Source: Chitinophagaceae bacterium
GTDB taxonomy: Bacteria; Bacteroidota; Bacteroidia; Chitinophagales; Chitinophagaceae
Direction of reading: 5' to 3'
DNA: 7,772 nucleotides
Assembly: GCA_003455235.1 (NCBI GenBank)
Contig: DMRT01000160.1
Span: 1-7,772 of the forward strand
The notes under the pieces were generated by a model, which saw nothing but the letters and a program-made list of their open reading frames with translations, searched no databases and was not told the DNA's origin. Position numbers and translations under genes: made by a program. Positions within the stretch are counted from its first letter, which is position 1, and every line of letters begins with the position of its first letter. Of the stretch, positions 1-6,477 are shown piece after piece.

Positions 1-384
1 CAATACCCAACAGAAAGCATTTACCCGCCCTATTCAGCTGATACAGCCTCGTACTGGCCTGCGTACTGCAAATTCATTTTATTCGGTGCCGGTAAAGAAA
101 AACTTCCGGAGAACATCCGCATTTTCAATAAACCCGGTGATGCATACGGGCACATGATCGATGTGGCCTACGTGGCTGATTATAAAAACAACATCGAGTT
201 CTTTGTTTCGGCCATCATTTATTGCAACTCAGACGGGATTCTGAACGACGATACTTATGATTATAAAACCGTTGGACTTCCCTTTATGAAAAATCTCGGG
301 CAGGTACTTTATGAGTACGAACTGAAACGGGAATATAAAATCAAACCCGATCTTTCCGGTCTTCGGTTTACGTACGATAAATAG
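1..384 (+). CDS. Probable serine hydrolase (beta-lactamase-like fold), C-terminal fragment
   Basis: The reading frame is open from the first base and ends with TAG, giving the last 127 residues; the N-terminus lies outside the window. The visible part resembles, from memory, the C-terminal end of Bacteroidota class A beta-lactamase-related serine hydrolases: an IRIFNKPGDAYG stretch (about residues 40-51), then VAYVADYKNNIEFF, which fits a beta-strand pair close to the active site, then SDGILNDDTYDYKTVGLPF and a C-terminal YEYELKREYKIKPDLS tail. The catalytic Ser-x-x-Lys would be upstream and cannot be checked, so activity (beta-lactam, peptidoglycan or other ester/amide hydrolysis) is unknown. 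Any signal peptide would also be upstream. The stop codon is 30 bp before the aminotransferase ATG, and the promoter-like element of that gene begins one base after this stop. The family call rests on remembered similarity only; another envelope hydrolase is possible. Confidence 0.6.
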   Translation, partial: QYPTESIYPPYSADTASYWPAYCKFILFGAGKEKLPENIRIFNKPGDAYGHMIDVAYVADYKNNIEFFVSAIIYCNSDGILNDDTYDYKTVGLPFMKNLGQVLYEYELKREYKIKPDLSGLRFTYDK

Positions 385-385
385 T

Positions 386-393
386 TATTTTTG
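386..393 (+). promoter_or_regulatory. Bacteroidota -7 promoter element for the aminotransferase
   Basis: TATTTTTG matches the Bacteroidota sigma-ABfr -7 consensus TAnnTTTG at all six defined positions. It starts one base after the preceding stop codon and lies 21 bp ahead of the ATG at 415, which would give a leader of about 15-18 nt. No good -33 TTTG is present at the usual distance; TTTA at 367-370 is the nearest candidate and is spaced too closely. The match is seen directly; promoter function is inferred. Confidence 0.5.
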
Positions 394-414
394 TCCATCA
401 CCAAACAACGGCTC

Positions 415-1605
415 ATGCAATTATCGTCTTTACTGCAACGCTTTAACGAACCCGAAACACTTAAGATGGCCAAACTGGGCAGGGAACTGCGGGCAAAAGG
501 ATTCGACATCACCGACCTCAGCCTGGGAGAACCCGATTTTGATACGCCCGATCATATCAAACTCGCCGCCAAAAAAGCCATCGACGATAATTTCAGCCAT
601 TATACGCCGGTGGCAGGATACCTCGATCTGCGGGAGGCCATCTGCGCAAAATTGAAAAGGGACAATGGACTTGATTATACCCCGGACCAGATCATGGTAA
701 GCACCGGGGCCAAGCAAAGCATATTCAATACGGTAATGGCCATCGTGGATGCAGGCGAGGAAGTGATTATACCAACCCCATACTGGGTAACGTATTCAGA
801 AATCGTAAAAATGGCCGGTGGCGTGGTGAAGTTTGTAAACACCACCCTCGCTAATGGCTATAAAATAACGCCTGCTGAACTGGAAGCAGCCATTACCCCC
901 GCCACCAAACTCTTTATGTTCTCATCGCCCTGTAATCCCTCAGGTGCGGTTTATTCAAAAGAAGAGCTAAGTGCATTGGCAGACGTATTTAAAAAACATC
1001 CGGGTATTTTCATCATGAGTGATGAGATCTATGAGTTCATCAACTACGTGGGTAACCACGAAAGCATTGCGTCTTTTGATTTTTTAAAAGACCGGGTGAT
1101 TCTCATCAACGGACTCAGTAAAGGCTATGCCATGACTGGCTGGCGCCTGGGTTATATTGCTGCGCATCCTGCTATTGCAAAAGCCTGCGAAAAAATACAG
1201 GGGCAAACCACCAGCGGTACCAACGCCGTTACGCAGCGTGCAGCTATTGCCGCATTAACAGGCGATATGAAACCTACTGAAGCCATGGTGAACGAATTCA
1301 CCAACCGAAGGAAAAAAGTGATGGAACTGGCACAGGATATTCCCGGTATGGAATGCAGCCAGCCTGAAGGGGCCTTTTATGTTTTCCCGAAAGTGAACAA
1401 CTATTTCGGTAAATCAGACGGAGAGGAGAAAATTGAGAATGCCGATGACCTTTGTATGTACCTGCTGAATAAAGCGCATGTTTCAACCGTTACCGGGAAA
1501 GCATTCGGCGAACCCAATTGCATCCGTATTTCCTTTGCCAACAGCATGGAGAATATTGAGAAGGGATTTGCGAAGATCAAAGAGGCGCTGGCAAAACTGG
1601 TTTGA
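415..1605 (+). CDS. Class I/II PLP aminotransferase, aspartate aminotransferase type
   Basis: This is a 396-residue cytosolic fold-type I PLP enzyme that moves an amino group between an amino acid, probably aspartate, and 2-oxoglutarate. Visible landmarks: the N-terminal LSLGEPDFDTP (about 36-45), GAK near 98-100 for phosphate contact, TPYWVTY with Trp124 placed to stack on PLP, SPCNPSG with Asn174, SDEIY with Asp203 and Tyr206 for the pyridine ring, SKGYAMTGWRLGY with the Schiff-base Lys236 and Arg244, and the C-terminal IRISFA with Arg371 for the substrate carboxylate. Length and motifs fit the Igamma (AspB/AatA-like) subgroup; exact substrate range (Asp, aromatic, prephenate) cannot be read from sequence. 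A TTG at 391 would add eight residues, but that TTG is the end of a perfect -7 promoter element, so the ATG at 415 is preferred. There is no Shine-Dalgarno site, as is usual in this phylum. No convincing terminator follows. Confidence 0.9.
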   Translation: MQLSSLLQRFNEPETLKMAKLGRELRAKGFDITDLSLGEPDFDTPDHIKLAAKKAIDDNFSHYTPVAGYLDLREAICAKLKRDNGLDYTPDQIMVSTGAKQSIFNTVMAIVDAGEEVIIPTPYWVTYSEIVKMAGGVVKFVNTTLANGYKITPAELEAAITPATKLFMFSSPCNPSGAVYSKEELSALADVFKKHPGIFIMSDEIYEFINYVGNHESIASFDFLKDRVILINGLSKGYAMTGWRLGYIAAHPAIAKACEKIQGQTTSGTNAVTQRAAIAALTGDMKPTEAMVNEFTNRRKKVMELAQDIPGMECSQPEGAFYVFPKVNNYFGKSDGEEKIENADDLCMYLLNKAHVSTVTGKAFGEPNCIRISFANSMENIEKGFAKIKEALAKLV

Positions 1606-1890
1606 GGTTCCCGGCTGACCAACCTGTTACAAGTAATAGTCCTCAATAAAAAAAATATACCTGGGCAGCAGGTTGTCTGTGTACCTATTCACGGTTTTAT
1701 TCTTAGCTTTTGAAGTTTCGTACCCGCTTTTCCCGGTTTCATCTTTTGTGCCTGTAAAATTCCGTTGCTTTTGTTAACCGTTTACTAATGCGGCGCTGAA
1801 CAGACCTGCTTAACGAGCGGCTAACAACAGGAATATTTTTTCCCCGGTAGTTTTAAAAAACTTTTCTTCAAATCTTAAAAAAAACAAACA
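1606..1890. other. Intergenic spacer with A-rich leader before the small secreted protein
   Basis: This 285-bp spacer carries no ORF with a plausible start. Its last 35 bp (about 1855-1889) are rich in A, with runs of six and eight A; A-rich leaders of this kind replace the Shine-Dalgarno site in well-translated Bacteroidota genes. Two imperfect -7 elements, TATTTTTT (1834-1841) and TAGTTTTA (1848-1855), each match TAnnTTTG except at the last base, and neither has a clear -33 partner, so the promoter of the downstream gene is not fixed. A 5-bp inverted repeat at 1659-1672 is too weak to call a terminator. Confidence 0.45.
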
Positions 1891-2211
1891 ATGAAAAAGT
1901 TATTGATCGCTTCCTGCCTGGTGCTGGGCTTTACCGCCTTTGCCACTGCGCAAACCCCTGCCGCCAAAACTGCCGCTAAACCCGCTGCCACCAAAGTGGC
2001 TGCCGATAAAAAAGCCACAGACGCCAAACCGGCTGCGGCCGCCGCACCGGCAAAATCAGGGAAGCCGTTAAAGGCCGATGGTACACCGGATATGCGGTAC
2101 AAAGAAAACAAAACGGCCGCCAAGCCGGCCGGACCCACAAAAGCAGATGGTACGCCCGACATGCGGTACAAAGAAAACAAGACAGCCACCAAGGCCAAAG
2201 GAAAAAGTTAA
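1891..2211 (+). CDS. Small secreted Ala/Lys-rich protein with two KADGTPDMRYKENKTA modules
   Basis: The product has 106 residues and I do not recognise a named family. It starts with a clear signal peptide (MKKLLIAS, hydrophobic core to about residue 17, FATAQ at the probable cleavage site near 20-21), so it should be exported. Residues 22-60 are low complexity, almost only Ala, Lys, Pro, Thr and Asp. Residues 61-76 and 84-99 are two identical 16-residue modules, KADGTPDMRYKENKTA, joined by AKPAGPT; the last residues are KAKGKS. The mature protein is strongly basic and lacks cysteine, and is probably disordered outside the modules. The ATG follows an A-rich leader and the gene ends 21 bp before a strong intrinsic terminator, so it looks like a stand-alone unit, perhaps well expressed. 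Binding to an anionic partner such as LPS, nucleic acid or peptidoglycan is possible from charge alone; this is speculation. It faces the OstA gene tail to tail. Confidence 0.8.
   Translation: MKKLLIASCLVLGFTAFATAQTPAAKTAAKPAATKVAADKKATDAKPAAAAAPAKSGKPLKADGTPDMRYKENKTAAKPAGPTKADGTPDMRYKENKTATKAKGKS
2071..2118 (+). repeat. Module copy 1 (16 codons) in the small secreted protein
   Basis: It encodes KADGTPDMRYKENKTA (residues 61-76). It differs from copy 2 at seven of 48 bases, and all seven are third-position synonymous changes. Confidence 0.9.
2140..2187 (+). repeat. Module copy 2 (16 codons) in the small secreted protein
   Basis: It encodes the same 16 residues as copy 1 (residues 84-99). 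The two copies are separated by 21 bp coding for AKPAGPT. Similarity continues two codons past the module (AK against TK). Confidence 0.9.
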
Positions 2212-2232
2212 GGTTTGATTTTGATAAATGAG

Positions 2233-2262
2233 AAGCGCCGGAGGTTGCCGGCGCTTTTTTTT
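2233..2262 (+). terminator. Intrinsic terminator of the small secreted protein gene
   Basis: A perfect 9-bp stem, AAGCGCCGG (2233-2241) with CCGGCGCTT (2248-2256), closes a 6-nt AGGTTG loop and runs into eight T (2255-2262). The T tract overlaps the first two bases of the stop codon of the convergent OstA gene. Read from the minus strand the hairpin is not followed by a T tract, so termination should mainly serve the plus strand. Confidence 0.92.
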
Positions 2263-3880
2263 ATTCAAATAATTCCAGTTTGTTCTTGGGTCTTTTTTTA
2301 TCCAGCCATTTAAAGCCCTTCAGCTGCTTTTTGTCTTCCGGTATCTGTTTCAACGGGTATAACACACCATCCACGTTGTTGATGAATTTTACCTTGTTCA
2401 GCTCCTTCTTCACAAAATAAATGTCGATCACATCGCCGCTGCTGCGGTTCATGCCGATGTAGGCGCTGTCGTCGTCCTGCGGGTAGTAAATGCTTTCAGC
2501 CGGTGATCCCTTGATGCGTACATAGTCGATGGTTCCGTTTACAAAATACCCGTTGAGTGTGCGGCCGGCAATCTGGTTGTACATGGCCTCGTTCGATTTA
2601 TTGATGATCATACCGTTGTTGAACACGTACAGCCGTTTTGCCTTCTGGTTCTCGGTATACATATAAATGGTATCGCCGGTTACCTGCGATTGTTCACTCC
2701 ATACAATGGGATCACCGAATAATTTAAAGGTGGAGTCCACGGTGGAGTAGTGGAGGCTGTCGCTCACGGCCTGCAGGGAATCATTAAAGATGCGTACGTG
2801 GTGAAAGGCCAGGAAATACCTTATGGAACTATCCTTTTTTTCAGTATTCACCACCATTGTTTTGGTGAGTGTATCCCGGGTGGTGATTATTTTACTTTCA
2901 AGACTGTCGTATTTGCGCAGGCCTGAGAAAAGTGTATCGGCGGCTACATAGGTACTGTCGCCATCGCGGTAAAAGATCATCACCGGTTTACGGGTGGCAA
3001 GGAATGAATTCATCTTTGTATCCACATAGATCTCGTTACCCACCACGGTAACGTTGTTTACACTGTCCACCAGTTTTGCATTGCCTTCCATTTGCAAAAT
3101 GCCGCTGGCCTTGTCGTAGGCTATTTTATCAGCGGTGCCGCTGTGGGTACTGTCGCTGAAATACGTACGGTCGTAAAAAATAGCTTCGCCCGTGGCCAGG
3201 TTATAAGTGCCGCTCTTGGTATAGATCACCGTTCCGTCTTTGCCAACGATGCGGGTGGGGGCAATAAACGTGGCGATATTGGTTTTGATATTATACAACA
3301 GGCTGTCGGTCCATATATCCCGGTCGGGATCTTTCAGGTGCACATTCTTTTTAAAGTACACGTCTTTGGTATCGGCGAGGTAAACACCGTCTTCGCTGGT
3401 GAGTACCGTTTTTTCATTGGTGATGCGGCCGCCGTTTTTATAGGTGGCAATGCCGGTGCGTAAATTGTATTCCAGTTCGTCGGTATACAGGGTTCCCTTT
3501 TTGTCGGTGAGTTTAACATTCTTCTTCAGGTAGGCAATGCGTTCGGCGCCTACATAGCGCAGGCTTTGTGCATAGGTATGAATGCTGTCGTTGTCGTTGA
3601 TGTGAATATTGCCGAAGGCTTCCAGGATATTTGTTTTGCGGTTGAGCGAAGCGCTGTCGCAATAAAAAGTGGTCAGTCCTTCCTTGATTACCACATCCCC
3701 GGCAATCATTTCCAGCACGGTGGAGTCGGTGGTTTTCTGGCGAAGATTCTTACCCTTTACAATCTGGATGATGCGGGTGGTATCGGATGAAGATGCGGCA
3801 TTAATGACCTGCTGTGCAGCAGCGGTGCTCCCGGAAAGAATAAATAATAAAACAAGACTGCTGGTAAACGTTAATCGCAA
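2261..3880 (-). CDS. Long OstA/LptA-like protein, probable periplasmic LPS transport component
   Basis: The product has 539 residues, about three times the size of E. coli LptA. A signal peptide occupies residues 1-23 (core LVLLFILSGSTAAAQ), so it is periplasmic or attached to the outer membrane. From about residue 50 to 320 it shows the OstA pattern of alternating strands and turns, for example YTDELEYNLRTGIATY (132-147), WTDSLLYNIKTNIATF (190-205) and GTADKIAYDKASGILQMEGN (248-267), in line with stacked LptA-type jelly-roll units. A second set of similar strands spans about 350-500, including AESIYYPQDDDSAYIG, and the tail KGFKWLDKKRPKNKLELFE is typical of the Bacteroidota family. The role is inferred: forming or extending the LPS bridge to LptD, which is encoded nearby. 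It is last in a minus-strand group behind the amidase and MCE genes, 60 bp after the MCE stop. The chosen start is TTG, because no in-frame ATG exists between the MCE stop and the signal peptide. Confidence 0.87.
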   Translation of the reverse strand: MRLTFTSSLVLLFILSGSTAAAQQVINAASSSDTTRIIQIVKGKNLRQKTTDSTVLEMIAGDVVIKEGLTTFYCDSASLNRKTNILEAFGNIHINDNDSIHTYAQSLRYVGAERIAYLKKNVKLTDKKGTLYTDELEYNLRTGIATYKNGGRITNEKTVLTSEDGVYLADTKDVYFKKNVHLKDPDRDIWTDSLLYNIKTNIATFIAPTRIVGKDGTVIYTKSGTYNLATGEAIFYDRTYFSDSTHSGTADKIAYDKASGILQMEGNAKLVDSVNNVTVVGNEIYVDTKMNSFLATRKPVMIFYRDGDSTYVAADTLFSGLRKYDSLESKIITTRDTLTKTMVVNTEKKDSSIRYFLAFHHVRIFNDSLQAVSDSLHYSTVDSTFKLFGDPIVWSEQSQVTGDTIYMYTENQKAKRLYVFNNGMIINKSNEAMYNQIAGRTLNGYFVNGTIDYVRIKGSPAESIYYPQDDDSAYIGMNRSSGDVIDIYFVKKELNKVKFINNVDGVLYPLKQIPEDKKQLKGFKWLDKKRPKNKLELFE

Positions 3881-3940
3881 TGTGGCTGTTTTTATCAGCC
3901 TGTAAATTGCATTTTTATTTTTAAACAGAATGGTAAAATA

Positions 3941-4954
3941 TTACTGCTTTGTATACGGAGCATTCACCGTATCAGGCAAAGGAACTGTTAAACCTGTGCT
4001 CTTGTTCTTTTTACCGAATACCGAAATATTCACATAGCGTTTGGGATTTGTCTTCAGGTCGTCGATCAGCAGGTTGAGTTTATTGGCCGTGGCGGTAAGG
4101 TTGTTGTACAACTTGGTATCGTTCAGCAGCAGGCCCACGGTACCTGACGAACTGTTGAGTTTGCCGATGGTGGTCTTCAGGTCGCCGATGGTGCTGTTGA
4201 GGGTATTGAGTGTTTTTTCCAGCTCCAGTTTGGAAAGGTTTCCGGCTGTTTTATCAAGGTTATCCACCAGGCTGTTTATCTTGTCATTGTTCTTGGAAAG
4301 ATTACCCGTAAAGCTGTTCAGGTTATTGAGTGTGCCTGCCAGCGCCCCGGTCTGCGTGTTCAGCAGCACATTCAGCGAAGCGGATGCCGTGATGAGGTTG
4401 GCTGTTGTTTTATTTAAATTCTCCAGCATGGCCCCGATATTGTTTTTGGCAGAAGGATCAAGGATCTTGTTGAAATTGCCCAGCACCGAATCAACCGATG
4501 TAACGGCGTGCTTGAGCTGACCGAGTACCGGATCAAACTTGCTGAGTATTTCGTTGAAGATGCCGGTGGTGGGTTCGGTGGCAATGGTATCGTTCTTGGG
4601 AATGAACTGGGTGGCATCGCCCAGGTGAATCACAATGCTTTTTGTTCCGAGCAGGTCGGTATTGATGGTGGCAATGGAGTTCTTCGGTATATCCACATCC
4701 TTGGTAAGGGTCATGTTCACCAGGATCTGCTTCATGCTTTTGTCGGGCGTGATGCTGTATACTGTTCCCACCTGCAGGCCGTTTATCATTACGGGGTTAG
4801 AGTTGGCCAGCCCCTGCACATTGGAATACTTGGCATAGAGTGTATGGCTTTTGCCAAAAAATGTTTTTCCCTTTAAGAAATTAAATCCGAGGATCAGCAG
4901 GGTAATGGCGAAGGCAGCGAGGATACCTATCTTGGTTTCGTTAGAAATTTTCAT
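3941..4954 (-). CDS. MCE (MlaD-like) family membrane-anchored lipid transport protein
   Basis: The product has 337 residues. It begins MKISNETKIG, a start typical of Bacteroidota MCE proteins, with one membrane helix at about 9-26 (ILAAFAITLLILGFNFL) and the rest in the periplasm. The MCE domain covers roughly 37-115 (YAKYSNVQGLANSNPVMING, VGTVYSI, then INTDLLGTKSIVIHLG). Residues 130-300 are predicted to be helical, with a spaced N-L-(N/D) repeat, and the end carries the conserved NPKRYVNISVFGK. In the family, MCE rings with such helical tails form a lipid channel with an MlaE-type permease and MlaF-type ATPase; neither partner is encoded in this window. The gene lies 46 bp after the amidase stop and 60 bp before the OstA start on the same strand, suggesting one transcript. 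A TTG at 4987 would add 11 residues (MAPSPAKRPTK), but the ATG fits the family start better. Confidence 0.9.
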   Translation of the reverse strand: MKISNETKIGILAAFAITLLILGFNFLKGKTFFGKSHTLYAKYSNVQGLANSNPVMINGLQVGTVYSITPDKSMKQILVNMTLTKDVDIPKNSIATINTDLLGTKSIVIHLGDATQFIPKNDTIATEPTTGIFNEILSKFDPVLGQLKHAVTSVDSVLGNFNKILDPSAKNNIGAMLENLNKTTANLITASASLNVLLNTQTGALAGTLNNLNSFTGNLSKNNDKINSLVDNLDKTAGNLSKLELEKTLNTLNSTIGDLKTTIGKLNSSSGTVGLLLNDTKLYNNLTATANKLNLLIDDLKTNPKRYVNISVFGKKNKSTGLTVPLPDTVNAPYTKQ

Positions 4955-5000
4955 TTTGGTTGGGCGCTTTGCAGGCGACGGCGCCAAAGCGTATGGAAAA

Positions 5001-6380
5001 TTAGTTATTATTTTTTAATTCAAACCGTACCAATGCATTGTTTTTAAGGTCGGCCGAGAGGCGCACTTCATGCCGCGAGGTTCCGTCGGTGATGATCATC
5101 AGCGCTGTATTGGGCGGTATGCTGCCCAGGTTTTCGGCAACCAGTACCAGCTCATTTGTTTTTCCCGGCGCCAGGCTGAGGGTAAATGAATGTGCCTGTG
5201 CGGTGATTGATTTCTTATCCACCACCAGCGCATTGTTGAAATATACCGATACGATGTCGTTGTCGATTTCTCCATCGTCGAACAGGTCAACTTTTATTTT
5301 GTTGCTTTTTACTTCCAGCACTTTTACATCCTTCACGGGTCTTTTCTCGAGTGCATCGGGAAGGGGGTCGGCCTTGGTTTTTTCGGCTCCGTTGCCTCCC
5401 GAACCATTCCCACTGGTGGCGGGCCTGGTATTACCGTTGTTGTTGTTGAGGCTTTCCACCTGTTCTTTATAACGTTGAACTGCCCGGGTAATTGCCTCGG
5501 CCAGTTCCTGTTGTCCTTTTTCGCTGTTGAGGTAACGTTCGTCTTCGGGGTTGTTAATAAAACCGGTTTCCACCAGGATGGCAGGCATATTGGTGGCCTG
5601 CAATACCCAGATGCCTTTTTGCCGCTGGCTCACGCCCAGGTCCTGCCTGCCTGTTTCCCTCACTTCATCATTCACCATGGTGGCCAGCAGGTCGCTGCGG
5701 AACTGGTAACGGGTTGCGTAAATATTAGCGATGATTCTGCCTTCGGTAGTATTGAAATCAAAATTATTAACCACACTGTCCACACCGCCTGCTTCAATTT
5801 CAAAGTTTTCGTCACCATCCATAATGGCTTTCAGTTTATCACTGGTTTTATGCGCCGCAAATATCCATACGCTGGTGCCGCTGCGCTGAAGAGGCAGTTT
5901 AAAATATTCGTATACGGGTTCCACCACCTGGTATGGAGTACGTTTCTTTTTGCGCCCTTTGCCGCTCACTTTATACCGGGTAACGGTTCTTGTTCCCACC
6001 TGCCTTCTGCCGGTTTTGAGCGGACCGCTGTCGGCATGAATGCATAGGAACAGATCGCCTTTGGCTTCATTGGCAATGCGGGCTTTTTCGCGGGGATCCT
6101 GGTAAATATCGGTGGTACGGGTAGGAACAATGTTTACACCCGGCAATGCTTTTTTTAATTCATCCACCAGTTTGAGCGCAATGGCGAGTGTAATGTCTTT
6201 TTCTTTTGAGCGGAGTGAATTTTCATACTGGCCGGTGGCGCCGGGATCTTTGGTGCCGCCATGACCGGCATCCACCACGATGGTCTTGATCTTTTTAGGA
6301 GCCTGCGAAAAACAGTGAGGTAATATTAACAAATGCAAAGCAGCAAATAAAAATAAAACAGGCACTTGGATCCTTGGCAT
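5001..6380 (-). CDS. Zinc N-acetylmuramoyl-L-alanine amidase (Amidase_3) with extra C-terminal domain
   Basis: The product has 459 residues and should cleave the bond between N-acetylmuramic acid and L-alanine in peptidoglycan. Residues 1-26 form a signal peptide (core VLFLFAALHLLIL, then PHCFSQ). The catalytic domain runs about 31-305: VVDAGHGG with zinc ligand His40, KEKDITLAI with Glu60, CIHADS with His115, and LVETGFINNPEDE with catalytic Glu271. Between His115 and about residue 205 there is an insertion with a basic run (KGRKKKR, near 141-147), as seen in other Bacteroidota amidases. A linker rich in Asn, Gly and Thr (about 312-336) leads to a C-terminal module (about 347-459) that is probably a beta-sandwich of unknown role, with an acidic DDGEIDND at 368-375. 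The ATG at 6380 is chosen because it places the signal peptide at the N-terminus; a GTG at 6449 would add 23 residues and run close to the lptD promoter element. It is first of three co-directional envelope genes and divergent from lptD. Confidence 0.9.
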   Translation of the reverse strand: MPRIQVPVLFLFAALHLLILPHCFSQAPKKIKTIVVDAGHGGTKDPGATGQYENSLRSKEKDITLAIALKLVDELKKALPGVNIVPTRTTDIYQDPREKARIANEAKGDLFLCIHADSGPLKTGRRQVGTRTVTRYKVSGKGRKKKRTPYQVVEPVYEYFKLPLQRSGTSVWIFAAHKTSDKLKAIMDGDENFEIEAGGVDSVVNNFDFNTTEGRIIANIYATRYQFRSDLLATMVNDEVRETGRQDLGVSQRQKGIWVLQATNMPAILVETGFINNPEDERYLNSEKGQQELAEAITRAVQRYKEQVESLNNNNGNTRPATSGNGSGGNGAEKTKADPLPDALEKRPVKDVKVLEVKSNKIKVDLFDDGEIDNDIVSVYFNNALVVDKKSITAQAHSFTLSLAPGKTNELVLVAENLGSIPPNTALMIITDGTSRHEVRLSADLKNNALVRFELKNNN

Positions 6381-6477
6381 ACTTGAATGCGTTTTTAATG
6401 GGGTTAGAGTAAAACAATATTCACAAATTCTACCGGTAACAATCGCCACTTAATGGCTATTTTTGCCAATCTTCGCT
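6381..6477. other. Divergent intergenic region between the amidase operon and lptD
   Basis: These 97 bp must hold the start signals for both directions. The lptD side has a perfect -7 element (6458-6465). On the amidase side no TAnnTTTG was found; the closest sequence, TAGAATTTG in the minus strand, has one base too many between TA and TTTG. The minus-strand promoter is therefore unresolved. Confidence 0.5.
6458..6465 (+). promoter_or_regulatory. Bacteroidota -7 promoter element for lptD
   Basis: TATTTTTG is a perfect match to TAnnTTTG, the same 8-mer found ahead of the aminotransferase gene. Only 12 bp separate it from the lptD ATG, which predicts a leader of about 5-9 nt. No convincing -33 TTTG is seen. 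Promoter function is inferred from motif and position. Confidence 0.5.

Noticed and set aside
1659..1672. ACCTG/CAGGT inverted repeat as aminotransferase terminator
   Set aside because: The stem has only five base pairs and the sequence after it is not a T tract.
1834..1855. TATTTTTT and TAGTTTTA as promoter of the small secreted-protein gene
   Set aside because: Both lack the final G of TAnnTTTG and neither has a TTTG at the -33 distance, so they were mentioned but not called.
4041..4520. A 159-residue open frame on the plus strand, rich in Leu, Ser and Arg
   Set aside because: It mirrors the Asn/Leu-rich tail of the MCE gene; the composition is explained by the complementary codons.
4955..4987. 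TTG at 4987 as start of the MCE protein
   Set aside because: The ATG at 4954 gives the family-typical MKISNETK start right before the membrane helix.
5475..6047. A 190-residue open frame on the plus strand
   Set aside because: It is antisense to the amidase catalytic domain and has no recognisable motif or start context.
6381..6449. GTG at 6449 as start of the amidase
   Set aside because: It would put 23 residues ahead of a clear signal peptide that begins with an ATG at 6380, and there is no support for the extension.
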